Below are positions 48,122-57,868 of a stretch of 64,000 bases of DNA, in pieces. The notes beneath the pieces were generated by a model. The model made no database searches. It was not told the DNA's origin and saw only the letters and a list, made by a program, of their open reading frames with translations. Positions within the stretch are counted from its first letter, which is position 1. Each line of letters begins with the position of its first letter. The translations under genes and the position numbers were made by a program. The DNA is from Nostoc sp. FACHB-973 (lineage in GTDB: Bacteria > Cyanobacteriota > Cyanobacteriia > Cyanobacteriales > Nostocaceae). Location: contig NZ_JACJSJ010000012.1 in assembly GCF_014698115.1 (NCBI RefSeq), positions 62,001 through 126,000 of the forward strand, in the 5' to 3' direction.

Positions 48122-49357
48122 TTATGCAGGATTTAAAAACTTGGCTACTGTTTGCACATCCTTGTCACCCCGTCCAGAGCAGTTGATGATAATCCGAGGA
48201 CTGCCGGTTAGTTGGGGACACAGGGTTTCCAAGTAGGCGATCGCATGAGCTGTTTCCAATGCTGGAATAATCCCTTCCAATTTCGATAATCGCTGGAATG
48301 CCGCCAAAGCCTCTGCATCCGTCACACTGTAGTATTCCGCCCGACCAATATCCTTTAAATAGCTATGTTCTGGTCCCACACCCGGATAATCTAACCCTGC
48401 ACTAATTGAGTGTGCCTCAATGATTTGCCCATCCTCATCTTGCAGCAAATAGCTCATCGCCCCGTGCAATACACCAACTCGCCCTTTTGTCAAGGTAGCT
48501 GCGTGTTTTTCGGTGTTGACACCTTCTCCGGCTGCTTCAACTCCAATTAACCGTATAGAAGGTTCATTGATAAACTCATAAAATAGTCCCATAGCATTGG
48601 AACCACCACCGACACAAGCCATGAGAATATCAGGCAATCCACCCCATTTTTCCATTGCTTGGGCGCGAGTTTCTTGGCCGATGACTGCATGAAAATCACG
48701 TACCATCATTGGGTAAGGATGAGGCCCTGCTACTGAACCCAGGATGTAGTGAGTAGTTTCCACATTCGTTACCCAATCCCGAATCGCTTCAGAAGTGGCA
48801 TCCTTGAGGGTTCCCGTTCCCGCTTCCACCGGACGTACTTCTGCCCCCATCAACTGCATTCTGAAGACATTCAAGGCTTGGCGTTCCATATCATGAACGC
48901 CCATGTAAATTACGCATTCGAGTCCAAAACGAGCGCAAACCGTGGCTGTGGCTACTCCATGTTGTCCAGCACCAGTTTCGGCAATAATCCGCTGTTTACC
49001 CATGCGCTTTGCCAACAATACTTGACCAAGGGCATTATTAATTTTGTGAGCGCCAGTGTGATTTAAATCTTCACGTTTTAAGAAAATTTGTGGCCCGGTG
49101 CGATCAGGACGGGCATAGTGAGCAGTCAGGCGTTCAGCGAAATACAATGGTGTGGCACGTCCTACATAATCCCGCAACAACTGCTGTAGTTCTGCTTGAA
49201 ACCCAGGATCGTTGCGGTACTGCTGATAAGCTCTTTCTAATTCAGCAAGAGCAGGCATTAGCGTTTCAGGTACATACTTACCGCCAAAGCGTCCAAAGCG
49301 GCCTAGCGTATCGGGAACTTGAGCAGTTGAGTTTGTAGACACGGGAGTGGTAGTCAC
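48122..49357 (-). CDS. trpB: Tryptophan synthase beta chain
   Basis: Joins indole and serine to give tryptophan using PLP. 411 residues, starting with a Thr/Ser-rich leader and then [19 protein letters not shown]. The PLP-binding lysine is in [13 protein letters not shown]; the cofactor-phosphate loop is [12 protein letters not shown]; the C-terminal region has the Ser/Thr cluster [11 protein letters not shown]. Length matches the family. The partner trpA is not here; trpC lies about 5 kb away on the same strand (54899-55789), so the pathway genes are dispersed, as usual in cyanobacteria. Followed by a methyltransferase gene. Confidence 0.97.
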   Translation of the reverse strand: MTTTPVSTNSTAQVPDTLGRFGRFGGKYVPETLMPALAELERAYQQYRNDPGFQAELQQLLRDYVGRATPLYFAERLTAHYARPDRTGPQIFLKREDLNHTGAHKINNALGQVLLAKRMGKQRIIAETGAGQHGVATATVCARFGLECVIYMGVHDMERQALNVFRMQLMGAEVRPVEAGTGTLKDATSEAIRDWVTNVETTHYILGSVAGPHPYPMMVRDFHAVIGQETRAQAMEKWGGLPDILMACVGGGSNAMGLFYEFINEPSIRLIGVEAAGEGVNTEKHAATLTKGRVGVLHGAMSYLLQDEDGQIIEAHSISAGLDYPGVGPEHSYLKDIGRAEYYSVTDAEALAAFQRLSKLEGIIPALETAHAIAYLETLCPQLTGSPRIIINCSGRGDKDVQTVAKFLNPA

Positions 49358-49408
49358 AGGCTGATTTTTGATGAGGGAAATGACTTAATTATTATAGGAA
49401 AGTCTAGG

Positions 49409-49452
49409 CTTGTCTGGGGATTGGGGACTGGGGACTGGGGATTGGGGACTAG
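49409..49452. repeat. GGGGATTGGGGACT repeat array
   Basis: Six or so GGGGA(C/T)T units just upstream of trpB, the same unit that has entered the pitA reading frame. Confidence 0.8.
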
Positions 49453-49564
49453 GAAATAAAAATTTAGGAATACTTTATTCAGTACCCAATACCCAGTCCC
49501 AAGTACCATTATCTGAAATGAATCCGGCAATAAATACGTTTTCAGGATTTTAAGAGGTAAATTT

Positions 49565-49816
49565 ATGTCGTTAGTCACGATTAATCTGCCAGAAGAAGTA
49601 TTTAGCGCCCGTCGCTTGAATCCAGAAGAATTTGTCCGGGACATGCGCCTTGCTGCTGCGATTTACTGGTATCAGAAACAGGAAATTTCAATGGAAAAAG
49701 CCGCCACAGTTGCTGGATTAAATCGTCGGGACTTTCTGGCCGTCCTAGCCCGCGAACAAGTGGATGTCTTTGCTGTTGACTTTGATGATTTGCACAGGGA
49801 GTTAAATAGAGTTTGA
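49565..49816 (+). CDS. UPF0175-family protein (antitoxin-like, orphan)
   Basis: 83 residues. MSLVTINLPEEVFSARRLNPEEFVRDMRLAAAIYWYQKQEISMEKAATVAGLNRRDFLAVLAREQ is the typical UPF0175 arrangement: a short strand, then a helix-turn-helix-like segment. UPF0175 genes often precede a PIN-domain toxin; here no such gene follows before the SUI1 gene 112 nt away. GAGG at 49555-49558 lies six nt before the ATG. It may be an orphan antitoxin or a stand-alone regulator. Confidence 0.85.
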   Translation: MSLVTINLPEEVFSARRLNPEEFVRDMRLAAAIYWYQKQEISMEKAATVAGLNRRDFLAVLAREQVDVFAVDFDDLHRELNRV

Positions 49817-49928
49817 GACAGCGTTATATGATAGTCATATGACCTAGAGTTCAGCAATTGTCGTTTCTGTCCACGAACCTTGAGATTCAAGTTTCCCCTG
49901 CTTTGAAATTTTTCTTAATAAAGATTTT

Positions 49929-50276
49929 ATGTCTTCTTCTAATTCCAAATCTTCCGATAAAAACTTTATCTACCGCGAATTTGGCAACGATAACTCCGCC
50001 GCTACAGAAAGACCAATTCCAGAATTGCCCCCACAACAACAAAATCTCAAAGTACAAGCTTCCCGCAAAGGACGCAAAGGGAAAACCGTCACCGTGATTA
50101 GCGGTTTTCAAGCCAAACCAGAAACTTTGGCAGATTTGGTCAAACAGTTGAAAACTCAGTGTGGTACAGGTGGAACAATTAAAGACAACGAAATTGAAAT
50201 TCAAGGCGAACACAAGCAGAAAATTGTCGAGATTTTGACTAAGCTTGGTTACAAAGCTAAAATCAGCGGTGGCTAG
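49929..50276 (+). CDS. SUI1/YciH-family translation initiation factor
   Basis: 115 residues. The first 40 are Ser/Asn-rich, followed by the SUI1 fold: LKVQASRKGRKGKTVTVISGFQAKPETLADLVKQLKTQCGTGGTIKDNEIEIQGEHKQKIVEILTKLGYKAKISGG. Bacterial members are thought to modulate start-codon selection, but this is poorly defined. Length is normal. The ATG follows an AT-rich leader with no clear ribosome site. The neighbouring UPF0175 gene is on the same strand at 112 nt. Confidence 0.93.
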   Translation: MSSSNSKSSDKNFIYREFGNDNSAATERPIPELPPQQQNLKVQASRKGRKGKTVTVISGFQAKPETLADLVKQLKTQCGTGGTIKDNEIEIQGEHKQKIVEILTKLGYKAKISGG

Positions 50277-50421
50277 TGTTGAGTGAGTGCGGTTTACCGC
50301 ATCTCAACCCCAATCTAGATTAAGAGGGTCAATGTTATCTTTGAGAAGTATAAACATGCTTGAAAAGTGGTGAATAACTTGCCCAACAAGCTGTATTAGA
50401 TGAGATTAATAGGAGGCTTAA

Positions 50422-50580
50422 ATGGATTTAGTTCGGATTCTGTGTGCAATTTTCCTGCCCCCTTTAGGAGTTTTTTTGCAAGTAGGTTTTGGTATAGACT
50501 TTTGGATTAATATAGTTTTAACGCTTTTTGGTTACATTCCTGGCATTATTCATGCAGTGTGGATAATTGCTAAGAAATAA
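50422..50580 (+). CDS. Pmp3/YqaE-family small membrane protein
   Basis: A 52-residue hydrophobic peptide with two membrane segments, starting MDLVRILCAIFLPPLGVFLQ and ending YIPGIIHAVWIIAKK. The motif LPPLGVFLQVGFG and the GYIPGIIHA turn identify the Pmp3 (UPF0057) family, stress-induced proteolipids in plants, fungi and bacteria. AGGAGG at 50411-50416 lies five nt before the ATG, an excellent ribosome site. It is too short for the usual ORF threshold but is well supported. It stands 145 nt after the SUI1 gene. Confidence 0.9.
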   Translation: MDLVRILCAIFLPPLGVFLQVGFGIDFWINIVLTLFGYIPGIIHAVWIIAKK

Positions 50581-50886
50581 TTCTTTGTAGGGTAAGTTGG
50601 ATGTACCAATTTCGGCGTTAAAGATGCTGGAGAAGATTTCCGTAGAGGTAATTCATGAATTGCCTCTACAAAATGATTAAGACAAAAGTTAAAAGAAAAA
50701 AGAATAAAATCGTCTTACTAAATTAGTTATCTGAATTGAAATCATAACTGATGATGAGTTGATTTTCTTCCCATCGTTTCTATCTGGAAAGTACTTTTGA
50801 AGCAAAATATTAGCGGACGCTCTCAATCTTCAAGTAATTAATATCCGAATCTCTGATTGAGAGAATACGCTACTAATCTTGCTGAA
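50581..50886. other. Intergenic region with a 28-nt palindrome
   Basis: GTAGAGGTAATTCA and its partner TGAATTGCCTCTAC (50642-50669) make a near-perfect palindrome. No gene is seen before the end of the carbonic anhydrase gene. Confidence 0.55.
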
Positions 50887-51591
50887 TCAAGTAATTATAG
50901 TTACTCCTCCCGTATCTAAATCGTAACGACCTCCGACAATTTTTAATTTACCGGACTGTAACCGCTCAGTTAAGAGGCGCGATCGCTTCAGTCGTGTAAT
51001 CTGATATTGCACATTGGCAACCACAGCATTCTCAACTGCGTCCCCTGGCTGAAGTTTGGCACTTTTGACCACTGGCTTAATCGCCTCAACAAAGCTACCA
51101 ATATCACCGAGTAACGCTTCATTTTTCACAGCGGCGGTTACGGCTCCACATCGCTCATGACCAAGCACCATCAACAGCGGCGTACCTAATAAAGTAACGG
51201 CATATTCGATACTACCGAGGGATTCTGGCGTGGCAATATTTCCGGCGAGGCGAACATCAAATATGTCTCCGATACCCTGGTCAAAAATAATTTCTGCGGG
51301 TACTCGTGAATCCGCACAACTGAGGATAGTTGCAAATGGATGTTGCGCTTGAGCAACTTCCTGCAACCGAGCCGCAGATTGATCGGGATATTGGGGTTGA
51401 TGCTGAACAAACCGCTGATTTCCCTCTATCAGTTTTTGCAATGCGTCGTCGGGACTGAGATTTTGAGGAGGCAATTCGGCAGCTTTGGCCTGTTCAACTC
51501 GCCAGAGGAAATCACTGGCAGTTAGGATCATCCCGAATGCTCCTGTGACCCCTAACTTTAAAAAGTCACGACGTTCCATGAAATGCTTCAT
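50887..51591 (-). CDS. Periplasmic beta-carbonic anhydrase with Tat signal (EcaB-like)
   Basis: Interconverts CO2 and bicarbonate. 234 residues from the ATG at 51591. A twin-arginine signal is visible, ERRDFLKLGVTGAFGMILTA, so export of a folded zinc protein is expected. Zinc ligands and the Asp/Arg dyad: Cys92, Asp94 and Arg96 in SCADSRVP, His145 and Cys148 in GHERCGAV. The alternative GTG at 51624 would overlap the sbtB stop at 51608 by a few codons and is less likely. It follows sbtA-sbtB on the same strand with 17 nt between, so it belongs to that operon and should supply the transporter's substrate balance outside the cytoplasmic membrane. Confidence 0.9.
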   Translation of the reverse strand: MKHFMERRDFLKLGVTGAFGMILTASDFLWRVEQAKAAELPPQNLSPDDALQKLIEGNQRFVQHQPQYPDQSAARLQEVAQAQHPFATILSCADSRVPAEIIFDQGIGDIFDVRLAGNIATPESLGSIEYAVTLLGTPLLMVLGHERCGAVTAAVKNEALLGDIGSFVEAIKPVVKSAKLQPGDAVENAVVANVQYQITRLKRSRLLTERLQSGKLKIVGGRYDLDTGGVTIIT

Positions 51592-51607
51592 TGGATTTAT
51601 AATTCTT

Positions 51608-51919
51608 TTATAATGATGCAACACACTTCATTGAGCGAATTTCCATTACGTCCGAGACGTAACAAGTGCCTCCAAACTTGTTGAGTAGTGGTTTAAGGTT
51701 TTCCACAACACGCTTGATTTCTTCTGGCATACAAAAGGCGATGATATAGACATTATCAAGCATTGTCATATCTAAATCTTCCGCCGTTCCTCGTAATCCT
51801 TTGCCAGCAACATTTCGGATTACAGCATGACCATGTACACCAGACTTGTCTAGAGTATCTAAAATTTTGCCAAGCTCAAAAGAGTTGGCGATAATTTCTA
51901 TCTTTTTAACTAGATGCAT
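51608..51919 (-). CDS. sbtB: SbtB-type PII-like regulator
   Basis: PII-like protein that binds adenyl nucleotides and regulates the SbtA bicarbonate transporter. 103 residues from the ATG at 51919, with GGAGG seven nt upstream. It shows the ferredoxin-like PII core: VKKIEIIANSFELGKILDTLDKSGVHGHAVIRNVAGKGLRG with a short T-loop, and YIIAFCMPEEIKRVVENLKPLLNKFGGTCYVSDV. The frame is open to 51973 inside sbtA; that extension is not part of the family. The C-terminus is SMKCVASL rather than the CGPxGC redox loop of Synechocystis SbtB, so redox or ATP/ADP hydrolysis control through that loop may be absent. Directly downstream of sbtA. Confidence 0.9.
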   Translation of the reverse strand: MHLVKKIEIIANSFELGKILDTLDKSGVHGHAVIRNVAGKGLRGTAEDLDMTMLDNVYIIAFCMPEEIKRVVENLKPLLNKFGGTCYVSDVMEIRSMKCVASL

Positions 51920-51923
51920 GTTA

Positions 51924-52892
51924 TTACCTCCAAAACAGGTTAATTCCGTAGAGATATAACGGAATTCCCACAATAATATTGAACGGGAATGTGACTGCTA
52001 GAGCTGTAGAAACGTACAGGCTTGGGTTTGCTTCTGGAACAGTCATCCGCATAGCAGCTGGCACAGCAATGTAAGAGGCACTGGCACACAATACCGCGAA
52101 CAAGAGCGAATCACCCTGAGGCATACCGATGAATTTGGCGATCGCCAACCCAATGCCTGCATTAACTATTGGAATTAGTATGGCAAATAAAATCAGAAAA
52201 ACTCCCGTTTTTTGCAAGTCTTTAATTCTCTTGGCAGCCACTAGTCCCATATCCAGGAGAAAGAAGCTGAGAACACCATAAAACATCCCCTGAGTGAAGG
52301 GTTCTAAAGTTTTCCCACCACGTTCTCCTGTCAAGAAGCCTATTATCAGGCTACCAACCAAGAGAAAGACTGAACTGTTAAGAAATGCTTCTCGCAAAAC
52401 TTCTCCCCAAGCAAACTCTCGCTTTTCATCTACGGAGAATAAATTCACTAGGATCAGACCAACGATGATGGCTGGAGATTCCATCAAGGCGAGGGCTGCT
52501 ACCATGTAGCCATCAAAGCCAACACCAAGCTCGTTCAGAAAGGAGCTAGCGGTGATGAAGGTGACAGCACTGATGGAGCCGTATGTTGCTGCGATCGCCG
52601 CAGCATCGTAAATAGCTAACTTCAGCTTCAGGATAAAAAATGTGTAAAGGGGGACAAAACAAGCCATCAACATGGCTGCTGCCAGCGTCAGAACTACTTC
52701 CTGAGTGATTCCGCTTTTGACGAGTTCTACCCCTCCTTTAAAACCAATCGATAATAGTAGATAAAGCGAAAGCAGTTTCGGCACTGGTGGAGGAATTTCT
52801 AGATCTGACTTGACAAAAACGGCAGTCATACCTAAAAAGAAAAACAGGACTGGCGGATTCAGGATGTTGGATACTATCAAGCTGACATCCAT
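51924..52892 (-). CDS. sbtA: Sodium-dependent bicarbonate transporter SbtA
   Basis: High-affinity Na+/HCO3- symporter of the carbon-concentrating mechanism in the cytoplasmic membrane. 322 residues with ten membrane segments in two inverted halves. Motifs are NPPVLFFFLGMTAVFVKSDLEIPPPVPKLLSLYLLLSIGFKGGVEL at the start, AIAATYGSISAVTFITA, and SASYIAVPAAMRMTVPEANPSLYVS near the end. It is shorter than Synechocystis SbtA (about 374), with most of the loss in the central loop. The start is ATG 52892, with GGAGG seven nt before it; a GTG two codons earlier is possible. The sbtB ATG lies four nt past the stop. Low-CO2 induction is likely, but I cannot show a CmpR or NdhR site. Confidence 0.93.
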   Translation of the reverse strand: MDVSLIVSNILNPPVLFFFLGMTAVFVKSDLEIPPPVPKLLSLYLLLSIGFKGGVELVKSGITQEVVLTLAAAMLMACFVPLYTFFILKLKLAIYDAAAIAATYGSISAVTFITASSFLNELGVGFDGYMVAALALMESPAIIVGLILVNLFSVDEKREFAWGEVLREAFLNSSVFLLVGSLIIGFLTGERGGKTLEPFTQGMFYGVLSFFLLDMGLVAAKRIKDLQKTGVFLILFAILIPIVNAGIGLAIAKFIGMPQGDSLLFAVLCASASYIAVPAAMRMTVPEANPSLYVSTALAVTFPFNIIVGIPLYLYGINLFWR

Positions 52893-53008
52893 TTCCACCC
52901 CTCCTGATACTGGTAAAGTTGGGAATTAAAAAAATTTGTCATCTGAAAAAATTTAATGGCTCGATCATGATGTATCGTGTCTTGTTACCCAATGTCAATC
53001 GGGCAATG

Positions 53009-53039
53009 AAAAACTCCACCCGTGAGGGATGGAGTTTTT
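53009..53039 (-). terminator. Intrinsic terminator of the cytosolic beta-CA gene
   Basis: AAAAACTCCACCC pairs with GGGATGGAGTTTTT around GTGA, giving a stem flanked by A/T runs, about 170 nt past the carbonic anhydrase stop. A GGGGAGTG/GATGAGGG repeat array (53039-53190) lies between. Confidence 0.7.
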
Positions 53040-53190
53040 GGGAGTGGGGAGTGGGGAGTGGGGAGTGGGGGAGATGAGGGGGATGAGGGGGATGAGGGAG
53101 TGGGGGAGGAGATTATAAAAAAGCTTCCCACACCTCCCACACCTGACAATGCCCCACTCCCTACTCCCTACTCCCCACCTTCACCAGCCA
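53039..53190. repeat. GGGGAGTG, GATGAGGG and CCCACAC repeats
   Basis: A block of heptamers reading GGGGAGT then GATGAGG, then inverted (CCTCCCACAC, CCCTACT). It is one of the window's largest such arrays and separates the two CA loci. Confidence 0.85.
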
Positions 53191-53209
53191 TTTTTGGCTT
53201 GACAGAGTA

Positions 53210-53857
53210 CTACTGTATATTCCATTCCAAAAGCAAGGGACAGTTATGCAATTGCCATTCCAAGGTTGAAACGTTCAAATCTTTGATTAATCCAGTGCTG
53301 ATATTTAGTACCCAGCCATGAACCATAGGCGCTTTTGGCGTATAAAGTACCTGACGCATGATCGAAGTTTGGTAAAGATTTTTCACTTGCGCCGCAACGT
53401 TCATTTCCGCCAAACGGTTCAGACGTTGTTCTCTTGTTGGTAAGGCATCAATTTCTGCTTTTTTTTGTAAATACAATTCTCGAATTGGATTTACCCAGTT
53501 ATCAATAATGCCGATGGTTTTCCATTCTAAAGCCGCCTTAATTCCTCCACAATCGTAGTGACCACAAACGATAATGTGTTCTACTTTCAGATGTAGAATT
53601 GCATATTCTAAAACTGCTAAAAAGTTAATATCTGTCAGAGAAACTTGATTAGCAATATTACGATGTACAAATAACTCTCCCGGTTCTGTACGGGTAAAGT
53701 TTGTTAAGGGCAAACGACTATCAGAACAACCAATATACAGAAAGGGTGGTGTTTGTCCGTCAGATAATTCTTCAAAGTAGTTCGGGTTTAGAGCCAGTTT
53801 CTCGGCAACCCAAGCCTGATTATTTCTGAAGAGTTGATTAAGGCTGTTATATTTCAT
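53210..53857 (-). CDS. Beta-carbonic anhydrase, cytosolic type
   Basis: 215 residues without a signal peptide. Zinc ligands and the Asp/Arg pair: Cys44, Asp46 and Arg48 in IGCSDSRLP, then His100 and Cys103 in CGHYDCGG. ELFVHRNIANQV and the end ISTGLIKDL are typical of plant-like beta-CA. Interconverts CO2 and bicarbonate. No carboxysome genes are here, and no CcmM-binding tail is visible, so carboxysomal location is not established. It is on the same strand as sbtA but separated by 310 nt with a terminator, so it is its own unit. Confidence 0.93.
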   Translation of the reverse strand: MKYNSLNQLFRNNQAWVAEKLALNPNYFEELSDGQTPPFLYIGCSDSRLPLTNFTRTEPGELFVHRNIANQVSLTDINFLAVLEYAILHLKVEHIIVCGHYDCGGIKAALEWKTIGIIDNWVNPIRELYLQKKAEIDALPTREQRLNRLAEMNVAAQVKNLYQTSIMRQVLYTPKAPMVHGWVLNISTGLIKDLNVSTLEWQLHNCPLLLEWNIQ

Positions 53858-54409
53858 TCTTTCATCAAATTGAAGAAGAATTCAGAATGGGCTATGCCCC
53901 GCTGCGCTAGCAGGAGTCAAAATTGAGGAGTCAGTTCTACTGAATACCTAACTCAATTCTGATGACTGATGCTTTGATTCTGTATTTTATAGATATTTTA
54001 GCTGATTTATATTTATTTATAAAGCAATATCAAATTCTTCATATCTAAAATTTTTCTAAAGCTGAAAATTAGGATTTTTGTATAAATTTAGATTACCGAT
54101 TTTTAATCTTCGTATATAACCGTACTTAATTATTTCCAATCAACAATATACCCGAATTATTTAATAATTCGGGTATCTCAATTTGACAATTTTTACAAAT
54201 AAAATACGATTGCCATAGCATGTCTAGATATTTTTACAGAGCAGACAAACTTAAGTGTTAAGCTAACGTAACAAGGATGGAAAATTCCAGGTTGAAACAT
54301 TTAATACCACTTGGAAAAATGATTGCGATAGATGGATTCACAGAACCCTTTAAAAGAAATCAATTCTCAATCCAAAATCCAAAATTCAAAATCCAAAATG
54401 GTATCAGTT
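53858..54409. other. Intergenic region with a hairpin
   Basis: No gene. It contains CAGAATTC/GGAGTCA repeats near 53880-53930 and a palindrome ATACCCGAATTATT/AATAATTCGGGTAT at 54148-54176, whose single-base centre gives a tight hairpin. Confidence 0.6.
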
Positions 54410-54661
54410 TCAATCAGGGGCAACGACTTTGCTACCGTTATGATGGTTGATTGACCAACGGTGATCGACACCCAGAGAAGAAAACTGACAAATTTCTTCT
54501 AGTCGTTTTTGTTGCACAGCAGCTTTCCGGAGAGTAATAATTAGCTGATTCACCTGATGCCGTAAATCGGGATTATCGTTTACTGCTGACATTGTTTGTC
54601 TTTCTAAAAGTTGAAGTATAAGTTCGTAGTGGATAGGTGAAGGTAGGGGAATTTGCTCCAT
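54410..54661 (-). CDS. DUF5340-like small protein
   Basis: 83 residues from the ATG at 54661. MEQIPLPSPIHYELILQLLERQTM and DLRHQVNQLIITLRKAAVQQKRLEE fit the small cyanobacterial family I know as DUF5340, with no known role. An upstream ATG at 54682 would add MKLNSNF, which is not family-like. The tail after residue 60 is variable. It is not in an operon. Confidence 0.75.
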   Translation of the reverse strand: MEQIPLPSPIHYELILQLLERQTMSAVNDNPDLRHQVNQLIITLRKAAVQQKRLEEICQFSSLGVDHRWSINHHNGSKVVAPD

Positions 54662-54898
54662 GAAGTTAGAATTTAATTTCAAATTTGGGATTTTTTATGA
54701 GTCAGAGTTTGTCTCTTGTTAATGAATTGTTACATAAGAAATAACTAATTGTTTAGGGCTTTGATTTCCCTAGCGATGAAGATTTGGCAAAGATATTGCT
54801 GATATTAGGCAGCAAAATGCTGTATATCCACGTATAGTATGCCCAATTGCCTAACTATTATGTACAGTTACCCTGCAAACAGCAGGGTGAGTGTTTTT

Positions 54899-55789
54899 TT
54901 AGAAATTCCTGGGCAACAGAGGAGCGATCGCAGCGCCGGGATCTGGTTGTTTGATTAAAGATTCTCCAATGAGTACAGCGGATGCACCTGCTTGAACTAC
55001 CAAACTCAAGTCGTCTGGTTTGTGTAGTCCTGACTCGCTGACAACGAGGATGTTTTTCTGTTGCAATTGGCTACCTCTTGCAGCCAAAAGTTGGCAAGTA
55101 GTTTCGAGGTCAACAGAAAAATCTTCCAAATTGCGATTGTTGATTCCGACTAAGGAGACCCCATCTAAGGCTAACACACGGTCAAGTTCTGCCAAACTGT
55201 GGACTTCAATCAAGGCAGCCATTTTCAGGTTGTTGGCAATTTTCAGGAAGTATTGCAAATCTTTATCGTTGAGGATAGCCGCAATCAACAAAATGGCATC
55301 AGCACCTTGAATTCGTGCCAAGTACATCTGGTACGGATAGATGATAAAATCTTTGCACAATAGGGGCAAATCTACCGCAGCCCGAATCTTGGCTAAATTG
55401 TCAAAGCTGCCCTGAAAAAATTTGGCATCTGTCAAAACAGAAAGACAGCTGGCACCACCTTGCTCATAGGATTGGGCGATCGCTACTGGATCAAAATCTG
55501 CTCTTAAAACCCCTTTGCTGGGAGAAGCTTTTTTCACTTCCGCAATCACTGCTGGCTTTGTTTTCCCTTGGCGCAAAGCCGCAACAAAATCACGGGTTGG
55601 CGGTGCGGAAAGTACCTGATGTTGCAATTCTCGTAAAGGTAACCTTTCCCGCATTTGGTCAACTTCTACTTCTTTATGCCAGACAATTTCCTCCAAAATA
55701 TTGTTTGGTTCTGAATTAGGCACGGCAGCCTGATAACGCAACATGGATACAGCAATAGCTGGATTAGGTGAACGGCGACGGATTTGCAT
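54899..55789 (-). CDS. trpC: Indole-3-glycerol phosphate synthase
   Basis: Closes the indole ring in tryptophan synthesis. 296 residues with a TIM-barrel: [44 protein letters not shown] (catalytic Lys), [29 protein letters not shown] and [13 protein letters not shown]. The frame is open 59 codons further to 55966, but that part is a translated repeat array (55790-55995) without homology, and [15 protein letters not shown] is the natural start. lpd lies 210 nt upstream on the same strand; the repeat array sits between. Confidence 0.96.
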   Translation of the reverse strand: MQIRRRSPNPAIAVSMLRYQAAVPNSEPNNILEEIVWHKEVEVDQMRERLPLRELQHQVLSAPPTRDFVAALRQGKTKPAVIAEVKKASPSKGVLRADFDPVAIAQSYEQGGASCLSVLTDAKFFQGSFDNLAKIRAAVDLPLLCKDFIIYPYQMYLARIQGADAILLIAAILNDKDLQYFLKIANNLKMAALIEVHSLAELDRVLALDGVSLVGINNRNLEDFSVDLETTCQLLAARGSQLQQKNILVVSESGLHKPDDLSLVVQAGASAVLIGESLIKQPDPGAAIAPLLPRNF

Positions 55790-55995
55790 AAATTGGGGAT
55801 TGGGGAGTGGGGAGTGGGGAGTGGGGAGTGGGAATGGGGAGTGGGAATGGGGAGTGGGGCATTGGGAGTGAGGCATTGGGAGTGGGGGAGGGGTGGAAAG
55901 CTTTTTTATAATCTCCCCACACTCCCTCATCTCCCTCATCTCCCTCATCCCCCTCATCCCCCTCATCTCCCATACTCCCTACTCCCCACTCCCTA
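55790..55995. repeat. GGGGAGTGGGAAT / CTCATC repeat array between trpC and lpd
   Basis: About 200 nt of GGGGAGTG and related heptamers, then CATCTCCCT/CATCCCCCT units and CCCTACTCC. It creates frames on both strands, which are not genes. Confidence 0.9.
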
Positions 55996-55999
55996 CTCC

Positions 56000-57430
56000 C
56001 TAAACGACGATCGCTCGTTTATAAGCTTCGTCCAGGACTTCTGAAAGTGTTGGGTGGGCGTGGACTAGATGGGCGAGATTTTGGACGGATTGACGGTTAG
56101 CGATCGCGGCTGACGCTTCGTGAATTAAGTCTGAGGCGTGGAGTCCAAAAATATGGACGCCTAAGACTTCTCCTGTGTCTTTGCGATAGATCACCTTGGC
56201 AATACCGTCGGCTTCATTTTCTGCTAACGCTTTGGAATTTCCTTTGTAATAACTCCTACTGGTGGCGATTTCAAAGCCTTCGGTTTGTCCCAATTCCTTA
56301 GCTGCTGTTTCTGTTAAGCCCACATAGCTAACCTCTGGGTGGGTAAACGCCGCTGCGGGGATGCTGCGATAGTCTACTATCTTCTCCCTGCCAACTATGT
56401 TTTCCACCGCGATGATGCCTTGAGCAGAAGCGGCATGTGCTAACATCATTTTGCCATTACCGTCACCAATTGCCCAGAGATGCGGCACTACTTCGCCTGC
56501 TGACAATACTGCCATGCGATCGTCAACTGGGATAAAGTTCCGGCGATCGAGTTCTACACCTACAGACTCTAAACCAAGATTTTGCGTCGCTGGGATGCGT
56601 CCTGTAGCCACCAAGCAAGCATCTACTTCGATGACCTCTACATCTTCTTTGGTTTTGAAATCTGCTAACTCAATGACCACTGGTGAACCGGGGATGACTT
56701 TTTTGGCGTATATCCCCACTTTGGTTTCAATATCGCGGGGAGTAATCAGTACTCGTTCAGCCAGTTTGGCAATGTCCCGGTCAAATCCTGGCATTAACTG
56801 ATCTAGGGCTTCAATCAAGGTGATTTCACAGCCCAAAGCTGAGTAAATATCAGAAAATTCTAAGCCGATGTAACCACTGCCAATAATTGCTACCCACTCT
56901 GGTAGTGATTCCAACTTCACACCTTGGTCGCTGGTGAAGACTGTTTTTCCGTCTACTTCAATTCCTGGAGGGACAAAAGGAATTGAACCAGGGGAAAGGA
57001 TAATGTCTTTGGCTGTGATGGTTTTTTCGCCGCCGTCTCCAGCGATGGAGACTTTTTGTGTGCCGGCGATTTTTCCCCAGCCTTTGATGATATCGACTCC
57101 CAGACGTTTGAGACTGTTTGTTAAGTCGCCTTGAATCTTCGAGACAAGATTGGTAGCATGATTGGCGATCGCTTGGCGATCGAATTCCACGCTACCAACT
57201 TGAATTCCCAGTGACTTGAGGTGGTGGGCATTTCGTAACTCCCGCACACGTCCAGATGCTGCTAACAGTGCTTTAGAAGGAATACAGCCGCGATTAACAC
57301 AGGTTCCTCCCATATCAGCAGCTTCAATAATCGCTGTTTTTAAACCGCAACTCACGGCGTGTAGGGCTGCGCCATGTCCGCCCACACCAGCGCCGATAAT
57401 TACTAAATCGTAATCAAATTCTTGACTCAC
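56000..57430 (-). CDS. lpdA: Dihydrolipoyl dehydrogenase
   Basis: E3 of 2-oxo acid dehydrogenase complexes and the L-protein of glycine cleavage; oxidises dihydrolipoyl groups with FAD and NAD+. 476 residues. Redox pair Cys44/Cys49 in [18 protein letters not shown] motif [16 protein letters not shown] at the N-terminus; NAD motif [27 protein letters not shown]; the catalytic His-Glu pair in [13 protein letters not shown]. Full length with all motifs. The upstream gap to the PAS-LuxR gene holds CAGTTATCA repeats and a GGGGAGTG array. Confidence 0.97.
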   Translation of the reverse strand: MSQEFDYDLVIIGAGVGGHGAALHAVSCGLKTAIIEAADMGGTCVNRGCIPSKALLAASGRVRELRNAHHLKSLGIQVGSVEFDRQAIANHATNLVSKIQGDLTNSLKRLGVDIIKGWGKIAGTQKVSIAGDGGEKTITAKDIILSPGSIPFVPPGIEVDGKTVFTSDQGVKLESLPEWVAIIGSGYIGLEFSDIYSALGCEITLIEALDQLMPGFDRDIAKLAERVLITPRDIETKVGIYAKKVIPGSPVVIELADFKTKEDVEVIEVDACLVATGRIPATQNLGLESVGVELDRRNFIPVDDRMAVLSAGEVVPHLWAIGDGNGKMMLAHAASAQGIIAVENIVGREKIVDYRSIPAAAFTHPEVSYVGLTETAAKELGQTEGFEIATSRSYYKGNSKALAENEADGIAKVIYRKDTGEVLGVHIFGLHASDLIHEASAAIANRQSVQNLAHLVHAHPTLSEVLDEAYKRAIVV

Positions 57431-57868
57431 GTTAGTTTCCCCGTGTGCTTCGCCTATTTATTCTCAACTTGACCGACAATCAACGCAACCCCTTTAACAG
57501 TTATCAGTTATCGGTTGTGAGTTTCGTTGCTGGGTTTAAGCCCCTACTACATAGTTACCAGTTATCAGCGATCGTTGAACACCAAGAACTGGTAACTGAT
57601 TTCAATACCCCACCATACGCCTGATAACTGTTCACTGAATTTTATCTTTGGATGTTGCTAATTCACTCAAATTATGATTCAGGCCGCAATGGCTAAAAGA
57701 TGGATGTTTTCAGTAATTATAATCAAATCCACATACTTATTTTTTTTATACTGCCAAGGGAGTGGGGAGTGGGGAGTGGGGAGTGTGGGAGATGGGGAGA
57801 AGTTGCAGCAGTTTTTCCCCTGCGCCTCCACTTTCTTGTTCTGATTCCTGATTCCTGAATTCTTCTTT
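57431..57868. other. Intergenic region with CAGTTATCA and GGGGAGTG repeats
   Basis: Contains GTTATCAGTTATCGG, ACCAGTTATCAGCG and TGATAACTG units (57498-57630), and a GGGGAGT array at about 57758-57800. No gene; the minus-strand 72-codon frame here is not supported. Confidence 0.6.

Noticed and set aside
55790..55966. 59-codon N-terminal extension of trpC
   Set aside because: Its sequence is a translated heptamer array (MRGMREM, PHSPLP); the ATG at 55789 matches the family start.
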